DNA from: Streptomyces sp. NBC_01669
GTDB taxonomy: Bacteria > Actinomycetota > Actinomycetes > Streptomycetales > Streptomycetaceae
NCBI RefSeq assembly: GCF_026339735.1
Contig: NZ_JAPEQG010000001.1
Span: forward strand, 6,842,501-6,906,500
Reading direction: 5' to 3'
DNA: 64,000 bases
Part shown: positions 28,221-36,471 of the stretch, in pieces
How the letters are laid out: the number at the start of each line of letters is the position of its first letter
How positions within the stretch are numbered: the first letter of the stretch is position 1
Notes under the pieces: generated by a model
What the model was told of the DNA's origin: nothing
The model's database searches: none
What the model saw: only the letters and a program-made list of their open reading frames with translations
Position numbers and translations under genes: made by a program

Positions 28221-28537
28221 TGGCCTTCGTCAAAGTCTGTGCGCTGAGCGAGCTGGAAGAGGACACCCCGAAGCGGGTGGAACTCGACGGAACGCCGGTC
28301 TCTCTCGTCCGTACCGAGGGCGAGGTGTTCGCGATCAACGACATCTGCTCGCACGCGAACGTCTCACTGTCCGAGGGAGAGGTCGAGGACTGCATGATCG
28401 AGTGTTGGCTGCACGGCTCCAGCTTCGACCTGCGTACCGGCAAGCCGTCGGGCCTTCCCGCGACGCGCCCCGTCCCCGTATACCCCGTCAAGATCGAAGG
28501 GGACGATGTGCTCGTCTCCGTCACCCAGGAGTCCTGA
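28220..28537 (+). CDS. Rieske-type ferredoxin in the suf operon
   Basis: 105 residues. A single Rieske domain with Cys43-x-His45 and Cys62-x2-His65 as 2Fe-2S ligands (CSHANVSL and CWLHG). Annotated in databases as a non-haem iron oxygenase ferredoxin subunit, but its fixed position between sufD and sufC in actinobacteria suggests a role in cluster assembly or electron supply. TGATG overlap with sufD. Confidence 0.93.
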   Translation: MAFVKVCALSELEEDTPKRVELDGTPVSLVRTEGEVFAINDICSHANVSLSEGEVEDCMIECWLHGSSFDLRTGKPSGLPATRPVPVYPVKIEGDDVLVSVTQES

Positions 28538-28544
28538 GTCACCC

Positions 28545-29309
28545 ATGGCAACGCTTGAAATCCGCGACCTGCACGTCTCTGTCGAGGCCGACAACGCCAC
28601 GAAGGAGATCCTCAAGGGCGTCGACCTGATCGTGAAGCAGGGCGAGACCCACGCCATCATGGGCCCCAACGGGTCCGGCAAGTCGACCCTTGCGTACTCC
28701 CTCGCAGGTCACCCCAAGTACACGATCACCAGCGGCACGGTGACCCTGGACGGCGAGGACGTCCTGGCGATGACCGTCGACGAGCGCGCCCGCGCCGGTC
28801 TCTTCCTGGCCATGCAGTACCCGGTCGAGGTCCCCGGTGTCTCGGTCTCCAACTTCCTGCGCACGTCCGCCACCGCCGTCCGCGGCGAGGCGCCCAAGCT
28901 GCGTACGTGGGTGAAGGAGGTCAAGGAGACGATGGCCGACCTCCAGATGGACCCCGCGTTCGCCGAGCGCAACGTCAACGAGGGCTTCTCCGGCGGTGAG
29001 AAGAAGCGCCACGAGATCCTTCAGCTGGAGCTCCTCAAGCCGAAGGTCGCGATCCTCGACGAGACCGACTCCGGCCTGGACGTCGACGCCCTGCGCGTCG
29101 TCTCCGAGGGCGTCAACCGGGTTCGCGAGACCGGCGAGGTCGGCACGCTGCTGATCACGCACTACACGCGGATCCTCCGTTACATCAAGCCCGACTTCGT
29201 GCACGTCTTCGCCAACGGCCGTATTGCCGAGTCCGGCGGCGCCGAGCTCGCCGACAAGCTGGAGAACGAGGGCTACGAGGCATATGTGAAGGGTGGCGCT
29301 TCCGCGTGA
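28545..29309 (+). CDS. sufC: Fe-S cluster assembly ATPase SufC
   Basis: 254 residues. It is the ABC-type ATPase that drives SufBCD. Walker A GPNGSGKST, signature FSGGEKKRHEI and Walker B VAILDETDSGLD are the SufC forms. The ATG at 28545 follows the Rieske stop by seven bases, and the stop overlaps the GTG of sufS. Confidence 0.97.
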   Translation: MATLEIRDLHVSVEADNATKEILKGVDLIVKQGETHAIMGPNGSGKSTLAYSLAGHPKYTITSGTVTLDGEDVLAMTVDERARAGLFLAMQYPVEVPGVSVSNFLRTSATAVRGEAPKLRTWVKEVKETMADLQMDPAFAERNVNEGFSGGEKKRHEILQLELLKPKVAILDETDSGLDVDALRVVSEGVNRVRETGEVGTLLITHYTRILRYIKPDFVHVFANGRIAESGGAELADKLENEGYEAYVKGGASA

Positions 29310-30562
29310 CACAGCTGCCGGGCCTCCTCGACACCGAGGCGATCCGCAAGGACTTCCCCCTGCTGGATCGTACGGTCCACGACGGGAAGAAGATCGTCTA
29401 CCTGGACAGTGCGGCGACTTCGCAGAAGCCGCGCCAGGTCCTCGACGCGCTCAGCGAGTACTACGAGCGGCACAACGCCAACGTCCACCGCGGCGTGTAC
29501 ACGGTCGCGGAGGAGGCCACGGCGCTGTACGAAGGCGCCCGTGACAAGGTCGCCGCCTTCATCAACGCGCCGAGCCGCAACGAGGTGATCTTCACCAAGA
29601 ACGCCTCGGAGTCGCTCAACCTCGTGGCCAACATGCTCGGCTGGGCCGACGAGCCCTACCGGGTGGACCACGAGACCGAGATCGTCATCACGGAGATGGA
29701 GCACCACTCCAACATCGTGCCGTGGCAGCTGCTCGCGCAGCGCACCGGTGCGAAGCTGAAGTGGTTCGGCATCACCGACGACGGCCGCCTCGACCTGTCC
29801 GACATAGACGAGATCATCACGGAGAAGACGAAGATCGTCTCCTTCACGCTGGTCTCCAACATCATGGGCACGATCAACCCGGTCGAGAAGATCATCCGCC
29901 GCGCCCAGCAGGTCGGCGCGATGGTCTGCATCGACGCCTCGCAGGCCGCCCCGCACATGGTGCTCGACGTGCAGGCACTGCAGGCCGACTTCGTGGCCTT
30001 CACCGGCCACAAGATGGTCGGCCCGACCGGTATCGGCGTGCTCTGGGGGCGGCAGGAGCTCCTGGAGGACCTGCCGCCGTTCCTCGGTGGCGGCGAGATG
30101 ATCGAGACCGTGTCGATGCACTCGTCGACATACGCCCCGGCGCCGCACAAGTTCGAGGCGGGTACGCCCCCGATCGCGCAGGCCGTCGGCCTCGGCGCGG
30201 CCGTGGACTACCTCTCGGCGATCGGCATGGACAAGATCTTCCAGCACGAGCACGCGATCACCGAGTACGCGGTGAAGCGCCTCCTGGAGGTCCCGGACCT
30301 GAGGATCATCGGCCCGTCCACCGCGGAGGACCGCGGCGCCACGATCTCCTTCACGCTCGGCGACATCCACCCGCACGACGTGGGCCAGGTCCTCGACGAG
30401 CAGGGCATCGCGGTCCGGGTCGGACACCACTGCGCACGGCCGGTCTGCCTGCGGTACGGAATTCCTGCGACGACGCGAGCGTCGTTCTATCTGTACTCCA
30501 CGCCTGCCGAGGTCGACGCCCTGGTGGACGGTCTGGAGCACGTACGGAACTTCTTCGGCTGA
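29306..30562 (+). CDS. sufS: Cysteine desulfurase SufS
   Basis: 418 residues. It is a PLP enzyme that releases sulfur from cysteine as a persulfide. The PLP lysine is in FTGHKMVGPTGIG and the persulfide-forming cysteine in VGHHCARPVC. It is a class II (SufS) type that works with SufU. GTG 29306 overlaps the sufC stop (GTGA). Confidence 0.97.
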   Translation: MTQLPGLLDTEAIRKDFPLLDRTVHDGKKIVYLDSAATSQKPRQVLDALSEYYERHNANVHRGVYTVAEEATALYEGARDKVAAFINAPSRNEVIFTKNASESLNLVANMLGWADEPYRVDHETEIVITEMEHHSNIVPWQLLAQRTGAKLKWFGITDDGRLDLSDIDEIITEKTKIVSFTLVSNIMGTINPVEKIIRRAQQVGAMVCIDASQAAPHMVLDVQALQADFVAFTGHKMVGPTGIGVLWGRQELLEDLPPFLGGGEMIETVSMHSSTYAPAPHKFEAGTPPIAQAVGLGAAVDYLSAIGMDKIFQHEHAITEYAVKRLLEVPDLRIIGPSTAEDRGATISFTLGDIHPHDVGQVLDEQGIAVRVGHHCARPVCLRYGIPATTRASFYLYSTPAEVDALVDGLEHVRNFFG

Positions 30563-30572
30563 GGGTTGACTG

Positions 30573-31028
30573 GTGAAGCTTGATTCGATGTACCAGGAAG
30601 TGATCCTGGACCACTACAAGCACCCCCACGGGCGCGGCCTGCGGGACGGCGACGCCGAGGTGCACCACGTCAACCCGACGTGCGGAGACGAGATCACGCT
30701 CCGGGTGAAGTACGACGGCGAGACCATCGCCGATGTGTCGTACGAGGGTCAGGGCTGTTCCATCAGTCAGGCCAGCGCCTCCGTGCTGAACGAGCTGCTG
30801 GTCGGCAAGGAGCTGGGCGAGGCTCAGAAGATCCAGGAGACCTTCCTGGAGCTGATGCAGTCGAAGGGTCAGCTCGAGCCGGACGACGCGATGGAGGAGG
30901 TGCTGGAGGACGCGGTCGCGTTCGCCGGTGTCTCGAAGTACCCGGCCCGGGTCAAGTGCGCGCTGCTGAGCTGGATGGCGTGGAAGGACGCGACGGCGAA
31001 GGCGCTGTCCGAAGGGAAGACGGCATGA
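30573..31028 (+). CDS. sufU: SufU, zinc-dependent sulfurtransferase partner of SufS
   Basis: 151 residues. Cys37, Asp39 (NPTCGDE), Cys62 (EGQGCSISQAS) and Cys129 (ARVKCALLSW) are the zinc ligand set of SufU rather than the IscU scaffold. It accepts persulfide sulfur from SufS. GTG start ten bases after sufS; the stop overlaps the next gene (ATGA). Confidence 0.96.
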   Translation: MKLDSMYQEVILDHYKHPHGRGLRDGDAEVHHVNPTCGDEITLRVKYDGETIADVSYEGQGCSISQASASVLNELLVGKELGEAQKIQETFLELMQSKGQLEPDDAMEEVLEDAVAFAGVSKYPARVKCALLSWMAWKDATAKALSEGKTA

Positions 31029-31363
31029 GCGAGAACGAGACTCTTACCACCAAGCCGGCCTCCGAGGAGGAGGTCCGCGAGGCGCTGTACGACGTCGTCG
31101 ACCCCGAGCTGGGCATCGACGTCGTCAACCTGGGCCTGATCTACGGCATCCACATCGACGACGCCAACATCGCCACCCTCGACATGACTCTGACGTCCGC
31201 GGCCTGCCCGCTGACCGATGTCATCGAGGACCAGGCGAAGTCCGCGACCGACGGCCTCGTCAACGAGCTGCGGATCAACTGGGTCTGGATGCCGCCGTGG
31301 GGCCCCGACAAGATCACGGACGACGGGCGCGAGCAGCTGCGCGCGCTCGGCTTCAACGTCTGA
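31025..31363 (+). CDS. sufT: SufT/MIP18-family (DUF59) Fe-S maturation protein
   Basis: 112 residues. DUF59 domain with VVDPELGIDVVNLGLIYGI and the conserved cysteine in TSAACPLTDVIED (Cys61). Members help deliver clusters to target proteins. It is the last gene of the suf operon and is followed at once by a perfect palindromic terminator. Confidence 0.93.
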   Translation: MSENETLTTKPASEEEVREALYDVVDPELGIDVVNLGLIYGIHIDDANIATLDMTLTSAACPLTDVIEDQAKSATDGLVNELRINWVWMPPWGPDKITDDGREQLRALGFNV

Positions 31364-31375
31364 TCCTCTGCGCTT

Positions 31376-31411
31376 CCGAACGGCCCCCGGCTCGAGCCGG
31401 GGGCCGTTCGG
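31376..31411. terminator. Terminator of the suf operon
   Basis: A perfect 36-bp palindrome (31376-31393 with 31394-31411) forms a 16-bp stem with a TCGA loop, 12 bases after the sufT stop. No T-run follows. The 195 bases from here to 31606 hold no gene I can support. Confidence 0.85.
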
Positions 31412-31606
31412 CGTTGTTGGTCCGCCGGCCGCATGATGTGGGTCCGCCGTTGCTCGAATACGCCCCGTACGAGGACGCTCATCCGCCTTGTGATGCACCG
31501 CATCTGACGCCGCGGCTGTTCCGCAAGGGACTACGGGACAGCCCTTGGGCGCGGTTCAGTGATTCTGTGTGGCGAACGGCCATGACCGCCGGGCAGACTG
31601 GCGGTC

Positions 31607-31972
31607 ATGGCCGTTTCGTTCTACTCCGTCGTCGTCGACGCCCACGATCTGCCGTCGCAGGCCCGGTTCTGGTGCCGGGTGCTGGACTGGACGGTGCTTT
31701 TCGAGGCCGACGACGAAATCGTCATCGGTGCCGACAAGGACGCCGTGCCCGGCATCACCTTCGTCCCCGTACCCGAGGAGAAGGCGGTCAAGAACCGGCT
31801 GCACATCGATCTCGCCCCCGACGACCAGGCCGTGGAGGTCGCGCGGATCATCGGCCTCGGGGCCACCCGGCTGGACGTCGGCCAGCCCGCCGATGTGGGC
31901 TGGGTGGTGCCGGCGGACCCCGAGGGGAACGAATTCTGCGTGCTGAGCCCGAAGAACTCGCTCATCGACTGA
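31607..31972 (+). CDS. VOC-superfamily (glyoxalase/bleomycin-resistance-like) protein
   Basis: 121 residues. One vicinal-oxygen-chelate module pair: VSFYSVVVDAHDLPSQARFWCRVLDWTV at the start and PADPEGNEFCVLSP at the end, the usual frame of small VOC proteins. The metal ligands are not all clear, so a binding role is as likely as catalysis. The substrate is unknown. It stands alone, convergent with the next gene. Confidence 0.8.
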   Translation: MAVSFYSVVVDAHDLPSQARFWCRVLDWTVLFEADDEIVIGADKDAVPGITFVPVPEEKAVKNRLHIDLAPDDQAVEVARIIGLGATRLDVGQPADVGWVVPADPEGNEFCVLSPKNSLID

Positions 31973-31988
31973 GCGGCGCGACCCGCGC

Positions 31989-33101
31989 TCACGGACCGAA
32001 CTGCGCGGGCGCGGCGGCCGCTTCGGCGAGGACCGGGCCCAGGTTCTCGTTGCGCATCCGCCGGTCCACGTACAGCAGCCCGGTCACCAGCTGCGGGAAC
32101 GTCGCCGAGACGAGCTGGCCGATCAGCTGGCCCAGCAGCATGGCCACCATGTAGCCGCTCACGGCGACGATGACGGCCGCGACGCTCGGGTCGGAGTCCA
32201 GGTTCGCTGTGCTGACCATGCCCGGGAACAGGCCGAGGAACGAGAAGGGCATCTGGATGATGTAGCTACCCACCGCCGCCATGATCAGCGCCAGCAGCGA
32301 GATGCCGAAGATCCGCCACCAGTCGCCGCGTACCAGCTGCGAGGAGCGGCGCAGCGCCGAGATCGGGCTCTGTCCCTCGAAGACGACGGCGGAGGGGGCC
32401 AGGGAGAACTTGACCCAGAGCCAGGCCGCCAGCGGGAACGTCGCCAGGGCGCCGAGGAAGCCGAGCGAGATCAGCGCCGCGGCACCGGACCCGGCATCCA
32501 GGCCGACGGCCGCGACGATGGCGGACACCATGGCGACCATCATGAAGACGAATGGGATCAATGTGATCAGCCCGGTCAGGATCACCGTGCCGATGACCGC
32601 CGGTACGCGGGCCCAGGCCCGGCGCCAGATGATGCCGAACGTGGTCCGTCGCCCCAGGACAGCGTCCTGCAGGACCGCCGGTACGGTCGCGTACATCATG
32701 GCGGTGCCGATCATGAGCGACACCATTGCGACCAGCCAGACGGCGCCGAAGGCGATCACCAGCGGGGCGATGTCCTCCGTGGGCGCACTCTCCTCGGCGG
32801 AGAGCTCGACGACCCGGTGCAGATGGTCGCTGACCGCGGAGTACGCGATCGCGACCGCCGCGCCGACCACGACGACGGCCCCGCCGTACACCGCCGCACC
32901 GATGCCGAAGAGCTGCTTCCAGTAGCGGCCCATCGTGGAGAACGCGCCGCCGAGGATGTCCCCGAGGCTCAGCGGCGCGAGCGGTATCACCCCTGGCTTC
33001 GGCGGCGGCATCCACCCACCCCATCCCGGTGGTCCTCCGTACGGCGCTCCTCCGTACGGCGGGCCCCCGGGCCCGCCGCCCCACCCTGCGTCCTGCGCCA
33101 C
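31989..33101 (-). CDS. Multi-pass membrane protein with Gly/Pro-rich N-terminus
   Basis: 370 residues from the GTG at 33101, which has GGAGCGG at good spacing. A cytoplasmic Gly-Pro-Tyr-rich segment (residues 5-35) leads to GVIPLAPLSLGDILGGAFSTMGRYWKQ, then six hydrophobic segments. This architecture resembles actinobacterial proteins annotated as glycerophosphoryl diester phosphodiesterase membrane-domain or DUF7544-type; no catalytic motif is visible. The function is unknown. Confidence 0.75.
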   Translation of the reverse strand: MAQDAGWGGGPGGPPYGGAPYGGPPGWGGWMPPPKPGVIPLAPLSLGDILGGAFSTMGRYWKQLFGIGAAVYGGAVVVVGAAVAIAYSAVSDHLHRVVELSAEESAPTEDIAPLVIAFGAVWLVAMVSLMIGTAMMYATVPAVLQDAVLGRRTTFGIIWRRAWARVPAVIGTVILTGLITLIPFVFMMVAMVSAIVAAVGLDAGSGAAALISLGFLGALATFPLAAWLWVKFSLAPSAVVFEGQSPISALRRSSQLVRGDWWRIFGISLLALIMAAVGSYIIQMPFSFLGLFPGMVSTANLDSDPSVAAVIVAVSGYMVAMLLGQLIGQLVSATFPQLVTGLLYVDRRMRNENLGPVLAEAAAAPAQFGP

Positions 33102-33190
33102 TGCCGCTCCGTTGTGTCGGGGTCCATGTGCTGGTCGGGACACGGTAGCGCTCCTGGTGGGGCAGCGGATCCCTTCTGCGCGCCCGGGTA

Positions 33191-33230
33191 TGTGTACGGG
33201 CGTACGCAACGATACGTACACTCGTACACA
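33191..33230 (+). promoter_or_regulatory. Nested palindromes and possible leaderless promoter of the SMR-tetR pair
   Basis: TGTGTACG (33191-33198) is the exact complement of CGTACACA (33223-33230), with further GTAC-centred symmetry between them (CGTACG at 33201). TACACT (33217-33222) is a good -10 placed so that transcription would start at or next to the ATG at 33230. This is where the TetR encoded downstream would be expected to bind. Confidence 0.55.
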
Positions 33231-33550
33231 TGGGATATGGACTGCTGGCCGCGGCCATTGCGGCGGAGGTGGCCGGGACGACGGCCATGAAGTACAGCGA
33301 GGGCTTCACCCGGCTCTGGCCCTCGCTCATCACCGTCGTCGGCTATCTGCTCGCCTTCTCGCTGCTCGCGCAGACACTGAAGACGCTGTCCATGGGTACC
33401 GCCTATGCCATCTGGGCCGGGATCGGCACGGCGGCGGTCGCCGCCATAGGGGTCCTCTTCATGGGCGAGTCCGGAAACCTGGTCAAGGTGGCGGGCATCG
33501 CGCTGATCATTGCCGGTGTGGTCGTGCTCAACCTGGGCGGAGCGCACTGA
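33230..33550 (+). CDS. Small multidrug resistance (SMR) family transporter
   Basis: 106 residues and four membrane helices. The essential membrane glutamate is at position 13 in AAIAAEVAGTTAMKYSEGF, and the later helices carry AYAIWAGIGTAAVAAIGVLFMGE, matching QacC/EmrE-type proton-coupled exporters of cations. The ATG is shared with a palindromic operator, and the stop overlaps the tetR ATG (TGATG), so the two form an autoregulated pair. Confidence 0.93.
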   Translation: MGYGLLAAAIAAEVAGTTAMKYSEGFTRLWPSLITVVGYLLAFSLLAQTLKTLSMGTAYAIWAGIGTAAVAAIGVLFMGESGNLVKVAGIALIIAGVVVLNLGGAH

Positions 33551-34086
33551 TGGTCCGCCGGTACGACCCCGAGCGGCGCGGCCGCATCATCGATGCGGCG
33601 ATCCGGGTGGTCGGTACCAAGGGCATCGCGGGGCTCAGTCACCGTTCCGTCGCCGCCGAGGCGGACGTGCCGCTCGGCTCGACGACGTATCACTTCGCCT
33701 CGCTCGACGAGCTGCTGGTCGCCGCGCTGCGCCGCTCGAACGAGAATTTCTCCCGGGCCATGCGGGAGAGCGAGGCCCTCCTCGCCCCGGACGCGGATCT
33801 CGCCGAGGCGCTGGCCCGGCTGCTGGGGGAGTGGTTCTCCGGCGGGCGCGGGCGCCTGGAGCTGGAGTACGAGCTCTACCTGGCGGCGCTGCGCCGGCCC
33901 GTGCTGCAGCCGGTCGCCGCCGAGTGGACGGATGTCACCGCCGAGCTGCTGGCCGGACGCACCGACCCGGCCACCGCGCGGGCACTGATCGCGCTGATGG
34001 ACGGGATCTGTCTGCAGGTGCTGCTGACGGGCGGGACCTACGACGCGGCGTACGCGCGGGAGATGCTGGCCCGGATCATCGGCTGA
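33550..34086 (+). CDS. TetR-family regulator of the SMR transporter
   Basis: 178 residues. N-terminal helix-turn-helix: RIIDAAIRVVGTKGIAGLSHRSVAAEADVPLGSTTYHFASLDELL. The C-terminal ligand domain is alpha-helical. Coupled translation with the SMR gene and the palindromes upstream imply that it represses the pair and responds to a pump substrate. Confidence 0.92.
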   Translation: MVRRYDPERRGRIIDAAIRVVGTKGIAGLSHRSVAAEADVPLGSTTYHFASLDELLVAALRRSNENFSRAMRESEALLAPDADLAEALARLLGEWFSGGRGRLELEYELYLAALRRPVLQPVAAEWTDVTAELLAGRTDPATARALIALMDGICLQVLLTGGTYDAAYAREMLARIIG

Positions 34087-34093
34087 CCGCGTC

Positions 34094-34132
34094 GGCCGCC
34101 CCGCCGCCGACGGGTTCGGCGGCGGGGCGGCC
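34094..34132. terminator. Bidirectional terminator
   Basis: A perfect 17-bp stem (34094-34110 with 34116-34132) with a CGGGT loop lies between the convergent tetR and HxlR-peroxiredoxin genes. Confidence 0.88.
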
Positions 34133-34151
34133 CCGGGCGCGCGTCGGGATG

Positions 34152-35021
34152 TCAGCGGCGGACCGCCGCCAAGGCCGCCTGCACGCTCGCCTCGATGTCC
34201 GCGATCGGATACAGCGCCTCGCGGACCGTCCGGTCCCGGTCCACCACCAGGGTCAGCCGCTTCAGCCGGGTGACTCCCGCCGCCCGGAACGTCGGCAGTC
34301 GCAGCGCCGCCGCCAGTTCCAGTTCCGCGTCGGACAGCAGCGGGAAGCGCAGCCGCTCCGCGTCCGCGAACGCCCGCTGCTCGTCGGGGCGTTGGGTGGA
34401 CACCCCGTGCACCGTCGCCCCCGCCGCGGTGAACTCGGCCAACTGGTCGCGATACGTGCAGGATTCGAGGGTGCAGCCGCTCGCGCCCGGGATCTCGGCC
34501 CAGCTCGGCGGGTAGGCGTCCCGGCGGGCGTACGCGCTGGGGAAGCAGTACAGGACGGTGTACGGGGTGTCGGCGACCGGGTCGCGCAACGCGCCGTCGT
34601 AATCGAGGAGTTGCAGCTCCGGCAGGCGGGTGCCCACCAGAGCGTGCACCCGCGCCGCCTCCTTGGACGCCTCCGTGGCCGTCGCCATCGTCTCCCCGTC
34701 TCCCATCACCCAGGTGTCGCCCCAGTCCTGGAGCGCGATCAGTACCGGCAGCAGCGCGCGGCCGCGCGGGGTGAGCCGGTACTCGTACCGGACCGGGCGG
34801 TCCTGGTACGGATCCCGGGACAGCACGCCCGCGTCCACCAGCAGCCGCAGCCGCTCGGTGAGCACCTTGCGGGACATGCCCAGCTCGTGCTGGAGCGCGT
34901 CGAAGCGGTGCACCCCGCGCGCGGTGTCGCGCACGATCAGCAGGGTCCACCAGTCGCCGACGACATCGAGGGCCTGGGCGATCGCGCAGTCGGCGTCGGA
35001 CAGGCTGGTGCGCTGCGGCAT
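34152..35021 (-). CDS. HxlR-type regulator fused to a BCP-type peroxiredoxin
   Basis: 289 residues in one uninterrupted frame. Residues 1-105 are a HxlR winged helix with Cys12 in the position of the redox cysteine of HypR/QorR-like regulators (DADCAIAQALDVVGDWWTLLIVRD). Residues about 125-289 are an AhpC/TSA domain of the BCP kind: peroxidatic Cys183 and Cys188 in GCTLESCTYRD, then GVSTQRPDEQRAF and FPLLSD. An insert of about 15 residues sits before the peroxidatic loop. It is divergent from an MFS gene with an inverted repeat between them. I infer a peroxide- or electrophile-responsive regulator. Confidence 0.88.
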   Translation of the reverse strand: MPQRTSLSDADCAIAQALDVVGDWWTLLIVRDTARGVHRFDALQHELGMSRKVLTERLRLLVDAGVLSRDPYQDRPVRYEYRLTPRGRALLPVLIALQDWGDTWVMGDGETMATATEASKEAARVHALVGTRLPELQLLDYDGALRDPVADTPYTVLYCFPSAYARRDAYPPSWAEIPGASGCTLESCTYRDQLAEFTAAGATVHGVSTQRPDEQRAFADAERLRFPLLSDAELELAAALRLPTFRAAGVTRLKRLTLVVDRDRTVREALYPIADIEASVQAALAAVRR

Positions 35022-35071
35022 GACTTCGTCTTCTTCCGTTCTTGCTCGTGCCGAGGCCGCCCCTTACCGGA

Positions 35072-35117
35072 TTGACCTGCGGAATGCATGCTGCCATAGT
35101 CCGTTCCCAAAAGGAAC
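35072..35117 (+). promoter_or_regulatory. Promoter of the MFS gene with downstream operator
   Basis: TTGACC (35072-35077), 17 bases, CATAGT (35095-35100). The inverted repeat GTTCC-CAAAA-GGAAC (35103-35117) covers the expected transcript start, a fitting place for repression by the divergent HxlR-type protein. Confidence 0.65.
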
Positions 35118-35138
35118 TCACTGGGGAGGGTGCTGCGG

Positions 35139-36374
35139 ATGAGGATCTTCGGGATGGTGCGGGACGTACCCCGGACGGTACGGCTGCTGGCCTTGGGAGG
35201 CTTCCTCAACGGCGTCGTCAGCTTCACCTTCGTCTATCTCTTCATCTATCTGACCGGACCGCGCGGACTCACCGTGCCGCAGGCTGGGGTGATCGCGGGC
35301 ATCGGCGGCGTCGGCCTGGTCGCCGGCAACTTCACCGGCGGCTGGTTCGGCGACCACTACGGTCACCGCCGGATGCTCCTGACGGGCGCGCTGGTGAGCG
35401 GTGCGGCGCTCGTCACCCTGCCGGTCCTGCCGGTCGCGGCGATGTACGGGGTGCTGCCGCTCGCACAGTACGCGGCAGGCGTCGTACGTGCCGCCAACGC
35501 GGCCCTCGTCGCCGTCTCCGTCCCCGAGGGCGGCAGGCGCCAGAGCTTCGCCCTGATGCGCGCCGGGAGCAACGCCGCCTTCGCCGTCGGCCCACCGCTC
35601 GGCGCACTGATCGCCGCCCACTTCTCGTACGGCCCGCTGTTCGTCGCCGACGGCCTCGGGACGCTGCTCTTCGCCGCGTACGCATCGAAGGTGCTCCCGG
35701 CGCGCGGCACCGTACACACCCGGCCGGCGCACGACCCCGGCGCACCAGGGCTCTGGCGGGAGCTGCGGGTCAGACCCGCGGTGCCGGTGCTGCTCGCCGC
35801 GATCCTCTGCGTCGACTTCGTCTACCGGCAGCAGTACTCCACCCTGCCCGTGTTCCTCGCCGATCACGGCCACAGCGCCCAGTTCTACGGGTGGCTGCTC
35901 GCCATCAACGGCGGCGTCATCCTCTGCCTCGAACTCCCGGTGGCGCACGCCCTGCGCCGACGGGCTCCGCTGAGCATCGTGGGTACCGGGCTGCTGCTGG
36001 TGGGGCTGGGATTCGCGGCACTGATCCCGGGGGCCGGCGTGCTGTTCGCCGTCACCATGATGGTGTCGCTGACCGCGGGCGAGGTCCTGTACAAGTCCAC
36101 CGCCACGGCGTACGTCGCCGACCAGGCACCCGGCCATGTGCAGGGCCGCTTCCAGAGCCTGTACGCGGGGGCGTCCATCAGCGGCCAGGTGCTGGCCCCG
36201 CCGCTCGGCGGCGCGCTCTACGCGGCCGCGCCCGAGCTGCTCTGGCCGGTGTGCGCGGTGCTGGCCGGCTGTGCGGGGGTGGCGGTGCTCGCGGCGCGGC
36301 GGCTGCGGGGGCCGGTGCGCGTGGTGGCCCCGGCGCGGACTCCGGTGCCCGAGCGGCAGGCGCAGCCCGGCTGA
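35139..36374 (+). CDS. Major facilitator superfamily transporter
   Basis: 411 residues with about 12 membrane segments and the loop 2-3 motif GGWFGDHYGHRRMLLTG. ATG 35139 is preferred because GGGAGG lies nine bases upstream; GTG 35130 is too close to it. The substrate is unknown; control by the divergent thiol-redox regulator suggests a stress-related export role. Confidence 0.88.
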   Translation: MRIFGMVRDVPRTVRLLALGGFLNGVVSFTFVYLFIYLTGPRGLTVPQAGVIAGIGGVGLVAGNFTGGWFGDHYGHRRMLLTGALVSGAALVTLPVLPVAAMYGVLPLAQYAAGVVRAANAALVAVSVPEGGRRQSFALMRAGSNAAFAVGPPLGALIAAHFSYGPLFVADGLGTLLFAAYASKVLPARGTVHTRPAHDPGAPGLWRELRVRPAVPVLLAAILCVDFVYRQQYSTLPVFLADHGHSAQFYGWLLAINGGVILCLELPVAHALRRRAPLSIVGTGLLLVGLGFAALIPGAGVLFAVTMMVSLTAGEVLYKSTATAYVADQAPGHVQGRFQSLYAGASISGQVLAPPLGGALYAAAPELLWPVCAVLAGCAGVAVLAARRLRGPVRVVAPARTPVPERQAQPG

Positions 36375-36433
36375 CCGGGTGGTCGGGTGGTCGGGGCGGG
36401 TGGGGCCCCGCCGTGGCCATCCGGCGAGACCGG

Positions 36434-36464
36434 TTGGCTCCGGCGGGGCCCCGCCGGTTAGGTT
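36434..36464 (+). promoter_or_regulatory. dapD promoter with a perfect dyad in its spacer
   Basis: TTGGCT (36434-36439) and TAGGTT (36459-36464) are separated by 19 bases, and 18 of these (36440-36457) form the perfect palindrome CCGGCGGGGCCCCGCCGG. The predicted start is at the dapD ATG (36472), so the mRNA would be leaderless. The palindrome could instead be the terminator of the upstream MFS gene. Confidence 0.5.
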
Positions 36465-36471
36465 TCGTGTC

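Noticed and set aside
31433..31503. Short ORFs between the suf terminator and the VOC gene
   Set aside because: No ribosome binding site, no recognisable product on either strand, and fewer than 25 codons in the best case.
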